In this document: in pieces, positions 43,303 to 54,516 of the stretch
Layout of the letters: every line of letters begins with the position of its first letter
How positions within the stretch are numbered: position 1 is the stretch's first letter
Assembly: GCA_013368315.1 (NCBI GenBank)
Contig: JAACJM010000155.1
Coordinates: forward strand, 62,001 to 126,000
Length of the DNA stretch: 64,000 nucleotides
Reading direction: 5' to 3'
Origin: Tetrapyrgos nigripes
Taxonomy: Eukaryota; Basidiomycota; Agaricomycetes; Agaricales; Campanellaceae
Made by a program: the position numbers and the translations under genes
Notes under the pieces: generated by a model
Databases searched by the model: none
Seen by the model: only the letters and a program-made list of their open reading frames with translations
Told to the model about the DNA's origin: nothing

Positions 43303-45443
43303 CTAGATAAGAAAGTCCCAGTTGCTGGTGAACTTGTGCTTAGTGAAATCTTTGGGAGCCACTGGAAAAATCCAATTAGTATTTGAAAATCCGTTGAAAG
43401 GAAAGTGAAGGTACTCACACCAAGTACCCCCATGATGAAACGGCGCAAATGTCGTGCCTGTAAACTCATAGGGACAGAAAGATGGGTCCTGGAGCTCTTT
43501 CAAGGAACACTTCGTTTCTGCCTTCCATCGACACGCTAGACACGAAATTGGGGACTGCCGCCAAGACTCACTCACGGTCTTCTCAAAGATGCAGGGGAGC
43601 CTGTGCTTTGCACACCGTTCACAAGGAAATCTTGGGATATCATAGATAATCCTGGGAGCAGTGTTGATGCAGAAATTACTGATGTTCTTCGCAGTGTCGG
43701 TAGGACTGATAAAAGGCATCGGGATGGTTGACCGATAATTGTTGCGTGGCCAAACGACATACCCAGAATTCTGGATATGTCTTTCATGAGCCAAGACTCT
43801 AAGGAGAAGAATCATAAATAAAATGCCTGGAAAAAATATACTAGGTAAAAGAGGATCTCACCTTAGTGCCCTGTCTGTGTTCGAAGGGGACTCAATGTGC
43901 CAGTTGTTCTCGAAGGGGTTCTCGTTGACAATGTCGGCATCTTGAAAGACGAAAGTAGGGACACAGGAGCAAGAGTTGTTGTTGGAACAGACTGGATCAC
44001 GACAAAGGACTGGAGACTGTGCAAAAGACATATCTCAATTGGACAGAGGGACAAATCCCTCAGGCAACACTGGTCCAGGATCTTCTCAAGGGTTTTTCAT
44101 CCTGAACTGTCTGGATTTGTGAGTTTTCATCACAGGGACCGTCTCTTCTTCCTCGCCCTCTGTTTCAGCCCCATGAACAAATCTCACCTTTCCCTTTCCT
44201 TTATCCTTCTTTCTATTTCCCGACAACAATTCATCATATTCCTTCTCTTTACGAATTCAACGACGTTGTGCACCAGATGGACGTTTTCACAGAGTAGATG
44301 ATGATTCCTGTGGAGAGATGTTGGGAGCAGTTTTAGGGACTTTGCAAGGAGGAGGAGGAGAGTAAGAAGAATGTCTTTTGCAAAGACATTTGGCGATCAG
44401 AGTTTCATCTTCAGATTCAGACTCTTCTACAGGATCTTGAGGTACTGGGAAAGGATGAGGGGTCAGCGATCCCATCAAAATTCCTCCGGGGCTCGAAACA
44501 ATGTTGAGATCATTGTTGAAGAGCTGAGAAGGAGACATTGGACAGGTGGAGGTGAATAGAGGTGTCCGAGAGGAGTGTGATGGGCCAGGTTGTGAAGACA
44601 AAGGAGTAGATTTTGATTGGAGAAGTGCAAGTTGGCGATCCAATTGAAAAGCAAAGGCAGGTGAAGTGCATATGGGAGATGGAGAACGAGGAGGGGAGGC
44701 AGTGACCACAGGAATCTCGAGATCAGCATCCTCATTGATGTCCATCACATTCATTCCAAAATAATCTTCCACCACAGTATCCAGATTGAAAGTCTTGCAA
44801 TGACCCAATGGGTGGGACCAGAGATTTGTCCACTCATCACTCAAGTCAGCAACCTGCACAATATGGTCAATAGTTCAATGTTCAATTCCACTGGCTTCCT
44901 TCCATTGTCAAAAAAAGGCATTGTCATTGCAAATGAATCAATAGTGATAATCAGTCTCTTGGATGAGGCGATAAAAGGCTGGAGATATGAGGAATTGGAT
45001 ACGATGAGGATGTTTTTCGGTCAAGGCAAGTAGGAATTCAAAGAGAAAATGCTATTGGGAAAAGATCACGTTAGGTGTTTAACCAAAATCGAAAATCCTT
45101 CGAAGAGACTCATCATATGAAGAAAGTCAAAGGCAGTGTCAATAATCTCAGTTCCAGATGGATAGGTGCCCTTCATAAAGACAAGAGTAGTGGCTTTCTT
45201 CCTCGCTTCTTCAGAAACTGGGAAGACTTCTTCATCAAGAAATTCCACTGTCCACTTCTTAGTGCCACGAATGCGAAACCTAAATGAACATTTTGGAAGG
45301 CAATCCCATTCATATGTGGCTTGTTGGGTAACGGGAGTTGGAGCAGATGCTGAGAGAATTGCCGAGTCAGGGGGAGCAAGATTGGTGGGAATGGTGGAAA
45401 ATTCAAGATCTTCGATAAAGGATTTGAAGCAGGACACAAGCAT
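43303..45443 (-). CDS. Multi-exon antisense gene inside an LTR element; Cys-rich hypothetical protein
   Basis: Read on the minus strand, several blocks joined by plausible introns form one protein. 45443-about 45077 reads FRIRGTKKWTVEFLDEEVFP...TTLVFMKGTYPSGTEIIDTAFDFLHMMSLFEGF. About 45054-44945 reads FEFLLALTEKHPHRIQFLISPAF. About 44857-44287 is a Pro/Ser-rich acidic linker (acceptor TTGTGCAG). About 44260-44080 is a basic KKDKGKGKVRF segment and about 44050-43865 a Cys-containing segment. 43815-43303 holds CERCAKHRLPCIF and SCLACRWKAETKC. The paired C-x2-C-x6-C clusters resemble small zinc or fungal Zn-cluster modules. I recall similar proteins in mushroom genomes but cannot name a function. 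Exon borders are approximate. Confidence 0.5.
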
Positions 45444-45781
45444 GGTTCAGTTGGTCATGATGAAGGACAAAGATGGTTGGATAATTGGTTCAGTGAGGAG
45501 AGATGGTGGTGATTATTGGGCAAGAGTGGGTTGTCGTTCGAGGGCTCAAAAAATTCAACAAAACCCTGAAAGGATTTTGATCAAACAGAAATTCTTCCTT
45601 TTCCATTATCACAATCACAGAAGTGACAATTTGGGGAATGCAAATGCCTTTAGAGTTATTCTCTGATGGAATTCATATCCAGACCATACATTTTCATATT
45701 TCCTATTCAGGGTATAACACCTACCACTGCTGACTCAAAAAATGCTCACTTGTGGAAAAGTTCGCCTTAGAGGGGGGGTAA
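45444..45781. other. 3' end of the pol-less element's internal region
   Basis: No gene; probably contains the antisense gene's promoter. Ends in the purine tract AGAGGGGGGG (about 45770-45778) next to the 3' LTR. Confidence 0.5.
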
Positions 45782-46525
45782 TGTCAGAAATCCTTGTCTC
45801 AGCCACCTTCGGCACATGCCATACCCATGCAATCCTTCATATTTCCATATCCATCATTCTTACATCATTCACTGCCTAAGCCCAGAAACCCTCAGAGGGT
45901 TTTTCAATTATACCTATGTGCGCCCCCACCCTATTCTATTTCTGTTTCATTTATTATGTCAATCATTCATTCCATTCATTGCTCCATATCTATATTCGTT
46001 GTTTAACATTTGATTTGTTTATTCTATTTACCTTTTGGGACTCGTTATAGGAGCATCATAGTTAGTTGCAGAGTCTTGATACAGGAGTTGGTTTCACTAC
46101 TTGTATATAGGTAGTGTTTTCCTGTACTCAAGCCTTAGAATTGATCTTGTTGTTGTTTCCTCTCATTCTTTTCTGCTTGCTCTGCATTGCAAATTGAGGA
46201 ACACATGCACTACACTTGTGCGCAGTGAATCTAGTCAGACAACTCTCTCATATCCTTTAAAGGGATTCTTGTTCTACATTCACCATCCATTGTCATTCTC
46301 CTTGATCTAGTTCCTTGTTGTCATCTCAGTTGCTGTACAGGTGTGTAGATTGATCTGCCAGCAGCTCGGATCGTTGGTCTCATAGGCTTAGGGTTAGTGG
46401 GTGAGTAGTGTCACTCCCTCTCACCAAAGCCTTCCCTAGGCTCCAGACTCCTCCTGGGGCATTTTCCCCTCATTGACGAGCCCATTCAGCATCAAGAGGC
46501 TAGCCCAGCTCGAGGGTTCATGACA
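45782..46525 (+). repeat. 3' LTR of the pol-less element
   Basis: 744 bp, partner of 34569-35343. Confidence 0.88.
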
Positions 46526-46559
46526 ATGGATTGGTGGTCTACTAGAAGTAGCAGAATAC

Positions 46560-47010
46560 TGCCAGAACACAAAGTAAAGAGGACAGTACAAAGAAACTAT
46601 GAGAAACCCTATCACCACCTTTTGGCAGTGTTTCATGAGGTCATAAGCTTAGGAATCATAGTAGCTGTGGAGCTGAATGAGTCAGTGTGCTGGGGCCACC
46701 TGACCTGAAGGGTCCATGAAGCAAACAGAATAGAAATTCCTATAAAATTTTAGATAATATTCTACATTTTCTAGATACCCTAATAAGAAAGTCTTTACTT
46801 ATAGAGTAATGTCTGGAACCATGGACTAGCAGTTAGAGGTTTATTACTTGATTTTCTACATACCTTTTGGTGGACATTCAAAATAATTGTGTAACTGTAT
46901 AGTTGTAGCTGTGAGTAGTATGAAAGGACTAGGTATTTCTCGTAGCTACCCAAGTGGATCTCCACAGCATTAGCTAGTAGAGGATGTGAAACACAGACAA
47001 AAGCTTCTCA
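46560..47010 (-). repeat. Unclassified dispersed repeat, minus orientation
   Basis: Reverse complement matches 21190-21660 over about 450 bp with moderate divergence. Confidence 0.65.
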
Positions 47011-47107
47011 AAAACTTCACTCGCATCAAGTATAAACATAGTGTGTCAGTTAAATAGTGTCTTGAATTGAACTTGTTGGTTAAAGTGCATAACTTGTGTG
47101 ACCAGTG

Positions 47108-47487
47108 TGTCATGAACTGCTACAGTTCTTTGTCCTCCTTCTTCCTCTACCTCATTATTAAACCTATTTCTTCACCATTCATCCATTGTGTTTCCTCATT
47201 GACACTTTTTCTTTCATTTCTATTATCCTTCAATTTATACTCCTTTTAAACCTTATAGCACTGACTTTGAACTCTATAATATCTGTCAAACTATTTTTAG
47301 CTATCACAGTTCTATCTTCACTCTTGTACCTATCTCTTGCATTGTTATTCTTGTCCCTTTACTATTTTTATGGAACTCTCTCACTTATTCATTGTTCTTT
47401 TACATATATACCAGCAGACTTTGGTAGTTGATTCTTTCAGAGAGTTCAGGAACTTTGGAGTCTGCCTCAGCCAGTTGGGGTCCGACA
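47108..47487 (+). mobile_element. Possible solo LTR of another Gypsy family
   Basis: Starts TGTCATGAACTG and could end GGGGTCCGACA. The terminal bases fit an LTR, but the flanking 5-mers (CAGTG, CCTGG) do not match and no partner exists in the window. Confidence 0.3.
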
Positions 47488-47639
47488 CCTGGATTGGGTC
47501 TGATGATGAGTCCTAGCATATATTATGGTACTAGAAGACTGTAGTACCTGTATGTAGTGTGGTTGAAGTACGAATAAAGGTGATTAGGCTATGTTGGTGA
47601 TGTTAAAGCACGTGGCCAGTCTGTCAAGCCGGACGCGTC

Positions 47640-48670
47640 GTGTTCTCATCCCCGCCGCAATACCCTACCATGATTACACTGTCAAGAACGTTGCAAATAC
47701 TATCTCAACGATCTGAAAATGCCTCTAGTATTCTCCTCTCTCAAGTCATGGCCTTTGTTATCCTTTGTTCGTACCTCAAGCGCAATATACTCTTGCTATA
47801 CCCTTCCAATCAGCCAATTAATGAACCTCCACCAATCCTTCCACGAGAAACGCGGGTCTTTCTAAGCGAGAGTACAGCTATGTGTTCAGAAGATGTAGAG
47901 GCCTGCTGGAGTGCACTTGGACCAGTGATATGGATGGAAGATCCTCTCCTTCATGCTGTAAGCAGTAGTGAGGGACTTCAGCATACTTTTCAGGCCCATG
48001 GGCGGGCTCTCTTTCGTGCGTATAACTATATCTCTTGCAGTTTTCAAATAGTGACTATAACCCTTTCCAGCTTCATTTCGCAGCTTATGGCCACCAACAC
48101 AACACTGTATCAATGTCGAGTGTCCATATGTCAAGAACAAGAAAAGCCTAAAGCTACAAACAGTCAAGGAGCTCAGCGCCATCCTCTACACTTCGTCTAT
48201 GGGTCCTATCCCAATTAGAGTGCATCAGTTGACTTGCGAAGGTGAGTAGCATTAGCCCTTTCATCTCGCTGTGCCGCAAACTCTAGACCAAGCATATCAT
48301 TTCGATGATGAGATGGCGAGAATCAATGACGAGATCTGCAAGCATGGCTAACCAGAAATCAACCACCGCTGCAAGAATTGTGTAAGAACTATACTTGATA
48401 AAGATGGAAACGGTATGTGATTGCCTTTACTTACCATCTATGTACTGACATCAACAGTCTGTGAGGTCTTTGCTGTTATCTGTGATGGTGTGACTGTCAG
48501 CAGGCCTTGCTGTGGTGTACCGCACTGCAAAGGAACCCTTTGCTCCACTCAAGATATGTTCTGTATCGAACACGAGGCCAGGAAATATATTTGTCGGGCA
48601 AAAGGTTGCGAACAGCCTATCAGGAACCCATCGGCATATACATGTACCCTTTCCAGAGGTCCCAGCACTT
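47640..48670 (+). pseudogene. KDZ-transposon-associated cysteine-cluster protein, decayed
   Basis: The first part (47640-48218) resembles the CxC5-like domain found beside KDZ transposases (PPILPRETRVFLSESTAMCS...CWSALGPVIW). After a broken stretch the segment at about 48330-48640 carries a CxC6-like cluster: CKNC, then CCGVPHC, a CSTQDMFCIEHEARKYIC block and GCEQPI. No KDZ transposase core (D-D-E) is present. Stops and frame changes lie between the blocks, so this is a relic. It meets the minus-strand gene at about 48670. Confidence 0.6.
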
Positions 48671-48689
48671 GTCAAAGGTACCAAAGGGT

Positions 48690-50447
48690 CTATGGACTCC
48701 TGCTTGACCTTGACTGAAGGTGAGAGAGGCTCAAGTTTAATGGCAGGTGGGCAAGCAGGAGACACCTCTGGAGTTGTAGCGGTAGATGAGATTGAAATGA
48801 CACCATCTGAACAGGTGCGCATACGAGGACGCGATGAGGAAGGAGGGACTGTCGGAGTTGATGGAGGAGTTGATGCTGATTGACAAACTCGCTTTGAAGG
48901 GTTCTCGGGGCTAAGGGAGCTGCTGGGGAGTCGTTTGGATGAATGGGATGGCTTAGTAGGAGCAGAAGACGACGACGACTCAGAGGCATTAGAAGACGAT
49001 GATGAGGGAGGTCTAGCTGGAGCTTTTGCCTTTGATGATGAGGCCAGCGTGGTATTGTGGTTAGTTGTCGGCTGGAGTGGAAGCTTTGCCTTGCCTTTGG
49101 ACTTTGGCTTTGTGCTGGTAGAGATGTTGAGGGTAGCGAGCTCATGAAGCAGCTCCTGGCAGCGCTGTTGTATTGCATCAGGCTCAGTGAGGAGAGTGGT
49201 AGCGATAGCGGGCGGCTTGGAAAGTAAAAGCTGGTCAAGTCCATCACATTTCTTGACGTACTTGCTCCGAAGAATCAGAGCGGGTACACCATCCCATCTA
49301 AATTGCTTGCCAGCCTCAACCTTAATTGCGTACGGTGCCCATGCGACTGCAAATTTTGAAGCCCCGTAATGGTAGTAGTGGAAGTCCAAGTCGTAGATCC
49401 CCAACCGCTGCAGCATCCCAGTAGTAAATGTGAAGATGCCGTTGGTGGTAGCACCCTGGATCTCCACAGGCATCAGCTCGTCCTCTTCCACCCAGGCGAA
49501 GATCACCACAGTAGATTCAAGGTGCCTTACAGCATCCTTTGCGAGGTCGACCTCTTTGCGAACTGCCTGTCATTTTGCCTCAAGCTCGCGAGGGCTCTCA
49601 GCGGCATCGGCGGAAAGCTTTGTATAATAACGAGGGTCCCGTTGAGTGGACAGCGATGAAGTTGGGGATGACTGTGATGGTGGTTGGGTAGAAGGAGGGT
49701 GAGGTGCAGGTTGCGAAGGAGGAAAGGGATTGGATGTGGAAGATATTGAGGCAGAGGCAGGTTGAGTGGAGGAGGGAAGTACCACCTGTTTCCGGTGACT
49801 GTAAACTGGGCAACTCAGATTGGTACAACAGGATTTACAGTGCATGTCCCTGCACTGTTTATTGACTGGGTTGTTACAGGCAGGAGTACTGCAACTTGTT
49901 ACCTCAACAGGCAACCTAGAAGCTGTAGCGGCACGCACTGGCGGTCCCATCTGCCATCCAGATACTACTTGTGAAGAGGAGGGTGTGTAGGACGATGAGG
50001 GATTGAGCTGGGAGGATGAGAGAGGCCGAGTCAAAGACGAGGCTGCATAGAATGGGTCTTCATGAAGGGAATAGAATGGAGTTTGAGGTCCAGGAAAGAA
50101 AGAGAACTCGGAGGGTAGACTTGGTGTTGTAGGTGGGGTTGCTTCCATGACATATAAACCGCATTTTTCACCAGTTGACTCATGGATATGATCACACTAC
50201 GACTTGAAGTTAATGAAGAATAGGTACCAGATAGGCAAATACGTACTGCAAGGAAGCGCTTTCCAAGGTTATGATTACGATTATGCGTTGTTACCCTCAG
50301 TAAAACCTGGATCCTCTCTCCTTTGGCAATACCATCCGCAATGCACTGTGGGCATGGACAAGTAATAGTTTGAGGCAGAGGCTTTGTAAGATCTATGCCA
50401 TGGGGGATAGTCATAGCAGAAAAACGCAGGCTAGAAGGACTCAGCAA
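48690..50447 (-). pseudogene. GRF-like zinc-finger, Ser/Pro-rich transposon-associated protein
   Basis: Starts at ATG 50447 or 50414 on the minus strand. Exon 1 has CPCPQC and THNRNHNLGKRFLA, continuing after an intron (donor GTACGT near 50247) with GEKCGLYVM, a pattern like a GRF zinc finger. A Ser/Pro-rich region and a second cysteine cluster (CSTPACNNPVNKQCRDMHCKSCC) follow. A charged helix and a C-terminal beta-like domain (VEIQGATTNGIF...FRWDGVPALILRSKYVK) precede a long Ser-rich tail. A TGA at 49570-49572 breaks an otherwise continuous frame. Similar proteins lie near transposons in other mushrooms; the function is unknown. Confidence 0.5.
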
Positions 50448-50816
50448 GCTGTACTACGCTTCCAAGGTGTGTAGTCGTACTAAACCTAATCCTATCACAG
50501 AGTGGTCTTTCTAAAAAGAGCGGTTGATTGGTGACGTGTATAACGGGGTCCTGGTGAGAGTTGGCACACGAAATGGTGGTGGTAGATGGTAGACGGCGGC
50601 GCAAGGGCGATACAACACCTTTACGACGCCTTTCGGACTCTAAATTTTAATATCATGTGACATATCTATTGGCCTGTCCTCCTACAGTGTACTACTACCT
50701 AGTACTACGCCAGGACAGACCCTAGGACACTATATCAGGGCCCTAGGACTCTATCTCCCTGAGGCGGACTCGGACTCTGAGGCAGACTCAGAGTCGGACT
50801 CTGACAATCCCAAATG
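50448..50816. other. Gene-poor stretch with a GACTC-rich patch
   Basis: No gene. 50760-50803 is an iterated GGACTCNGAGGCAGACTC-like tract able to form small hairpins. Confidence 0.5.
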
Positions 50817-50984
50817 CTCTCGATTCTTTAGTTTGTTCACTTCATCTCTGCTCCATACTAGTACTACACAGTGTAGAGTCTAGTCAGCTTACTCGTTCTC
50901 TTTCAATCTACTTCTCTATCCTCATTGTTCTTGTCTTTGTGTGACTTGGGTGGTTTGCTATTGAGTGTATCAGCAACCTTGACA
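50817..50984 (+). mobile_element. Truncated chromovirus-type LTR (3' end only)
   Basis: 168 bp matching the last third of the 516-bp LTR family (TTAGTTTGTTCACTTC..., GTGTGACTTGGGTGG, ending CCTTGACA). The 5' two thirds is missing. Confidence 0.75.
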
Positions 50985-52491
50985 CAGTGTGGTCTTTGTG
51001 TTATTGTGATATTGTGATTAAGGCATTTGGTGCCTACAAGAGTTTGGTTCAGGGACTGTTGATCCCATTCATGTGTTTAACTTGTGTGTATTGTGTGCAC
51101 ACTTCTAGTGTGAAAACCTACCCAAAAACCTTACCAAAAGTCCTCACAGTTGAGTTAAACTGTTGAGTATTCTACTTACTAGAAACACTCACATTTTACA
51201 TTTGACAATAGTCTGTGTCTTTGTTTTGTGTCTTGGACTGTAAGTGACATTCCATACTCCATAGTCCAGATAGTGACCTGCAACACGCACTGAGTGCTGA
51301 AGACTGTAAGGCAGTACAAATGGAGGGAAAAGAGGGAAATATGAGTAGGGAGTTGAGTAAAAACCCCAGGCCTTATATACTCTCCAGACAGGGAATAGCT
51401 AACATTTCAATGAGTGCAGATTGAGCACACTCTTACCAAATATAGCAAGATGATGTGGGGTAGTGATGTCATTGTCGTCAGTCCATCTATACAAGGAAAG
51501 TGCCACTGCATTACTTTATTTGGCTATTTTGCTTTCCTAGGGTAAGCCAGGGTGGTATTCTGCAGTCAGTGGTGCATAAAGCATGCCTTGGGCACTCAAT
51601 CAGGGTTTTCCACTGGTTGCAAGACATTCTGCACAGTAGTATTCATTTGTTACAGCCAGTCTCAGTGCTAGTATATGCCAGTTTTCTCTGTGTTTCTACT
51701 TCCACCTAACTTCCACCACAGCAACAGCCTCTGTTCTCTCATCCACCCACACATTCTCTCCTCTTCATGCTCTTCTTTTTGTCATTTTATACCATTATAA
51801 TCCTCTTTACATGTGGCTCCACACTCAGGCAAAGTGAAAGACACCAAAACACAAAAACAGGCTATGAGCCTGTTGAAGAACCTCAGCCAAACTTTTGTCT
51901 CCTTGAAGAACTCAAAGAGGACAAAAATGGTATTGAAGATGGATCTTGTTTTTATGGTTTAGAGGGTGACCAGCTGGACAGGAACAATTATTGGTCTGGG
52001 GCATGTGAGCTGCCTTTCTCATTCTGTTGTCCCTCTCTTTGTCCTTTTTCCTTTCATCCCTTCTTCCACCACGTCTTTCTGACTCTCTATTGACCTTTCT
52101 CCTTTTTTCCCTTCAGAACTGTCCATGAGAACCACATCTATTCCCTCAAAATTACAGTCTGAACTACCCCAACTCAGCGGCTACCATCTGGTTCCTCCAA
52201 AGTAAATATCCTATTCATCAACCAAGCTAATGAAGAAGTAGATCCTTCCAATTTACCCAGGTTGTACAACTGCAATTGCACATCCCTTGATTCTAGGTTT
52301 CATAGTGTTTGGAAAGCACTGTGTCTGAATTGGGTTACCTTGTGTGGGCCAGCCTCAACACTGTCTCAGACTGTTCTCTTTGCCCTTTACTTTTTTACTC
52401 TTGTCTCATGCATCTCACCTGTCCTTTTCTTTCACCAGACTGTGTGATGCTGACTACATCTTTCTCACCTCCTCACTTCCTCGCTTCCTTC
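50985..52491. other. Gene-poor stretch
   Basis: The frame 51767-52093 (108 codons, hydrophobic start then acidic) is the longest but resembles nothing known and has no support. Nothing else seen. Confidence 0.4.
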
Positions 52492-53007
52492 TGTCATGAA
52501 TCTCTTCATGCCTTCACTTCTACACCCTGTTTCTCTTTGTTTCTCTTTGTTTCTCTCTTCTTTTCTTCACTTCCATTGTTCCTTTGACTCCCCTGGTTCT
52601 AAACCATGTTCCTTGTACCTTGATACATTATTTCTCCTACATTACTCCATTTCTCCTACATTTCTCCATTTCTCCTACATTACTCCATTTCTCCTATATT
52701 TCTCCACTTATGCTCCTATCTTTCTCCTACATTTCTCCACTCTTGATCCTATCATTGTCTCCATCAGATATCTCTGATCTAGCTTCAGACTCTTGTATAT
52801 ATACTCAAGGCCATTGTAGATAGGTTCTTTAGTCTGTCCACTTCTGTCCCTCTGATCCATACTGCTCAGCATTGTCTCAGTACTATGTAGACTCTGGCCC
52901 CGTCCTGGCTTACTCACCAATACTATTTATTTGCTTTGCTCCTTCGTCTTTTGTCTCTGTGTGGTGGCCTGAGAGGTTATCCAGTCCCAGCTGAACCTGT
53001 TCTTGAT
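52492..53007 (+). mobile_element. Degenerate solo LTR of the chromovirus family
   Basis: Starts TGTCATGAATCTC and ends near TTCTTGATA, with recognisable but diverged internal blocks (TTAGTCTGTCCACTTC, GTGTGGTGGCCTGAG). The middle (about 52630-52740) has expanded CTCCTACATT / CTCCATTT repeats. Confidence 0.6.
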
Positions 53008-54516
53008 ACCTTCCTCCCTATGCATGATACAGAGAAATGGCCTTGTTCAATAACTGTAAACTCCCCCACCTCTCAAAGGGTCAGCTTTCCAATCCACAAA
53101 GACTTCTCTCTTGCTTCTTTGCTTCCCCACTTTCTTCCTATGGGTGATACAGAGAAATGTCCTCCTTCAGTAACCATAAACTCCTCCATGGATATACCAC
53201 TCATGTAGGCTGTCCACTGCACCATCATCTCTGGCTCTGGCTGTCATCACCTTCAATTCCCCCTTTACATTTCTAATTATTTCCTTCACCATAATCTATT
53301 GATTTCTATAGTGCCCTAGATCAGTTCCTTATTCTATATGTATTGATTTTCAGTGCATGATTACTTATAACCCAAGAGACTTGCCCCCATCAATTATCAT
53401 ATCTTCATCTTCCTCATGAGTCTCTTGGGTGTGTTCTATGTCTTTCTTAGTATCTTCATTCTTACTCATGAGCCTCAGTGACTATTGGTGTATTTCACAT
53501 TACTGCCCTCCACTCCCGCATTTACTTTATTTACAGTATGTTTGTATGGGCTGTTGAGCCTCACTCCATTGAAATATATCCAGGGGAGTCGCTTTTTCAG
53601 GGCTGCCGTGATTCATCTATTCTCTTATCATTTTGTAAATTCAAATTTAACAGACTTTTTTGGATTGCCTTTGTTGATGAGTTTCCCAGCTGCTTTGGGG
53701 AATTTATCTATGCCTATACTTATGTTTCCATAGGATATTCAGAGCATCAAAATGGGGTTAAGTACTGGGCAGTGGCTAATGCTCAAGGGTAGTAGGATAT
53801 AAGATGTATGATACTAGTACTGAAGTGTTCATAATCCTCTATTATGATTAGCCTTCAAGTTACAAGTGTTCTACATTCTTTGCAAGTTGCACATTCTGTA
53901 TGGCCTTTCTGCAGTTTTACAAGTCTAAAACAATGCTCACCCTCCTCCAGGACTCCCACTATGTACAGCCTTGTGTATATTAACATGATATCAAACATTG
54001 AGCGGGTTCAAACACTTTTCGTGCCATTCAAATGAAGTTCATGAATCTTCAATTCACCAATTATGTCCTATCCTTTCAAAGCCAAACACATTATGTGAAA
54101 GCTTTTGAAAGGTTACCAAATTCTTTTGAGATCTTTCACGGACAAGGACATTCAGTTGAACCCTCTAAAAGCTTCAAAAATCTTGTCATTAAAACCACGC
54201 TATGTATTAACTTTTTGATCTCAGATACTTTCTCACCCTTTCCTGGCTCCAAAGGCCTGTACTAGTCCTTGTACTCTTCCATTTGGAGGTTTAAGCACAA
54301 TTTCCAATGTTTCTTTGATATATACTTCTGCAATAAATATATAACCTTAAATCTAGATTAGAATGTTTTAATGGGGCATTAGACAAAATTTGAAAGAACT
54401 CGTATAGCAAGTCAGTTCAATTGTAAAAGTCATTTGAAAATTTTGTGAAAACATCCCAACTAAGACACTCTATTCAAGCAATGCATTTTTGACTTTTTGT
54501 ATGCTGAACCTTCAGA
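53008..54516. other. Gene-poor stretch
   Basis: Contains a tandem-type duplication (about 53003-53069 and 53123-53190, both with TGATACAGAGAAATG). Frames such as 53478-53792 have no recognisable domain. Confidence 0.4.

Larger units (their letters stand above)
34569..46525 (+). mobile_element. Pol-less LTR retroelement (LARD-like) hosting nested insertions and an antisense gene
   Basis: LTRs at 34569-35343 (775 bp) and 45782-46525 (744 bp) both start TGTCAGAAATCC and end TGACA. A purine tract AGAGGGGGGG stands right before the 3' LTR. Without the Copia insertion (35348-40384) the internal part is about 5.4 kb and shows no protease, RT or integrase. It holds a gag-like frame on the plus strand and a multi-exon gene on the minus strand. 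Flanking 5-mers (ATTAG, ATGGA) do not match. Confidence 0.8.

Noticed and set aside
48451..48689. C-terminal extension of the GRF-like gene (minus strand) into the KDZ relic.
   Set aside because: The sequence there has clear plus-strand KDZ-type cysteine blocks, so the minus-strand frame is a chance open frame.
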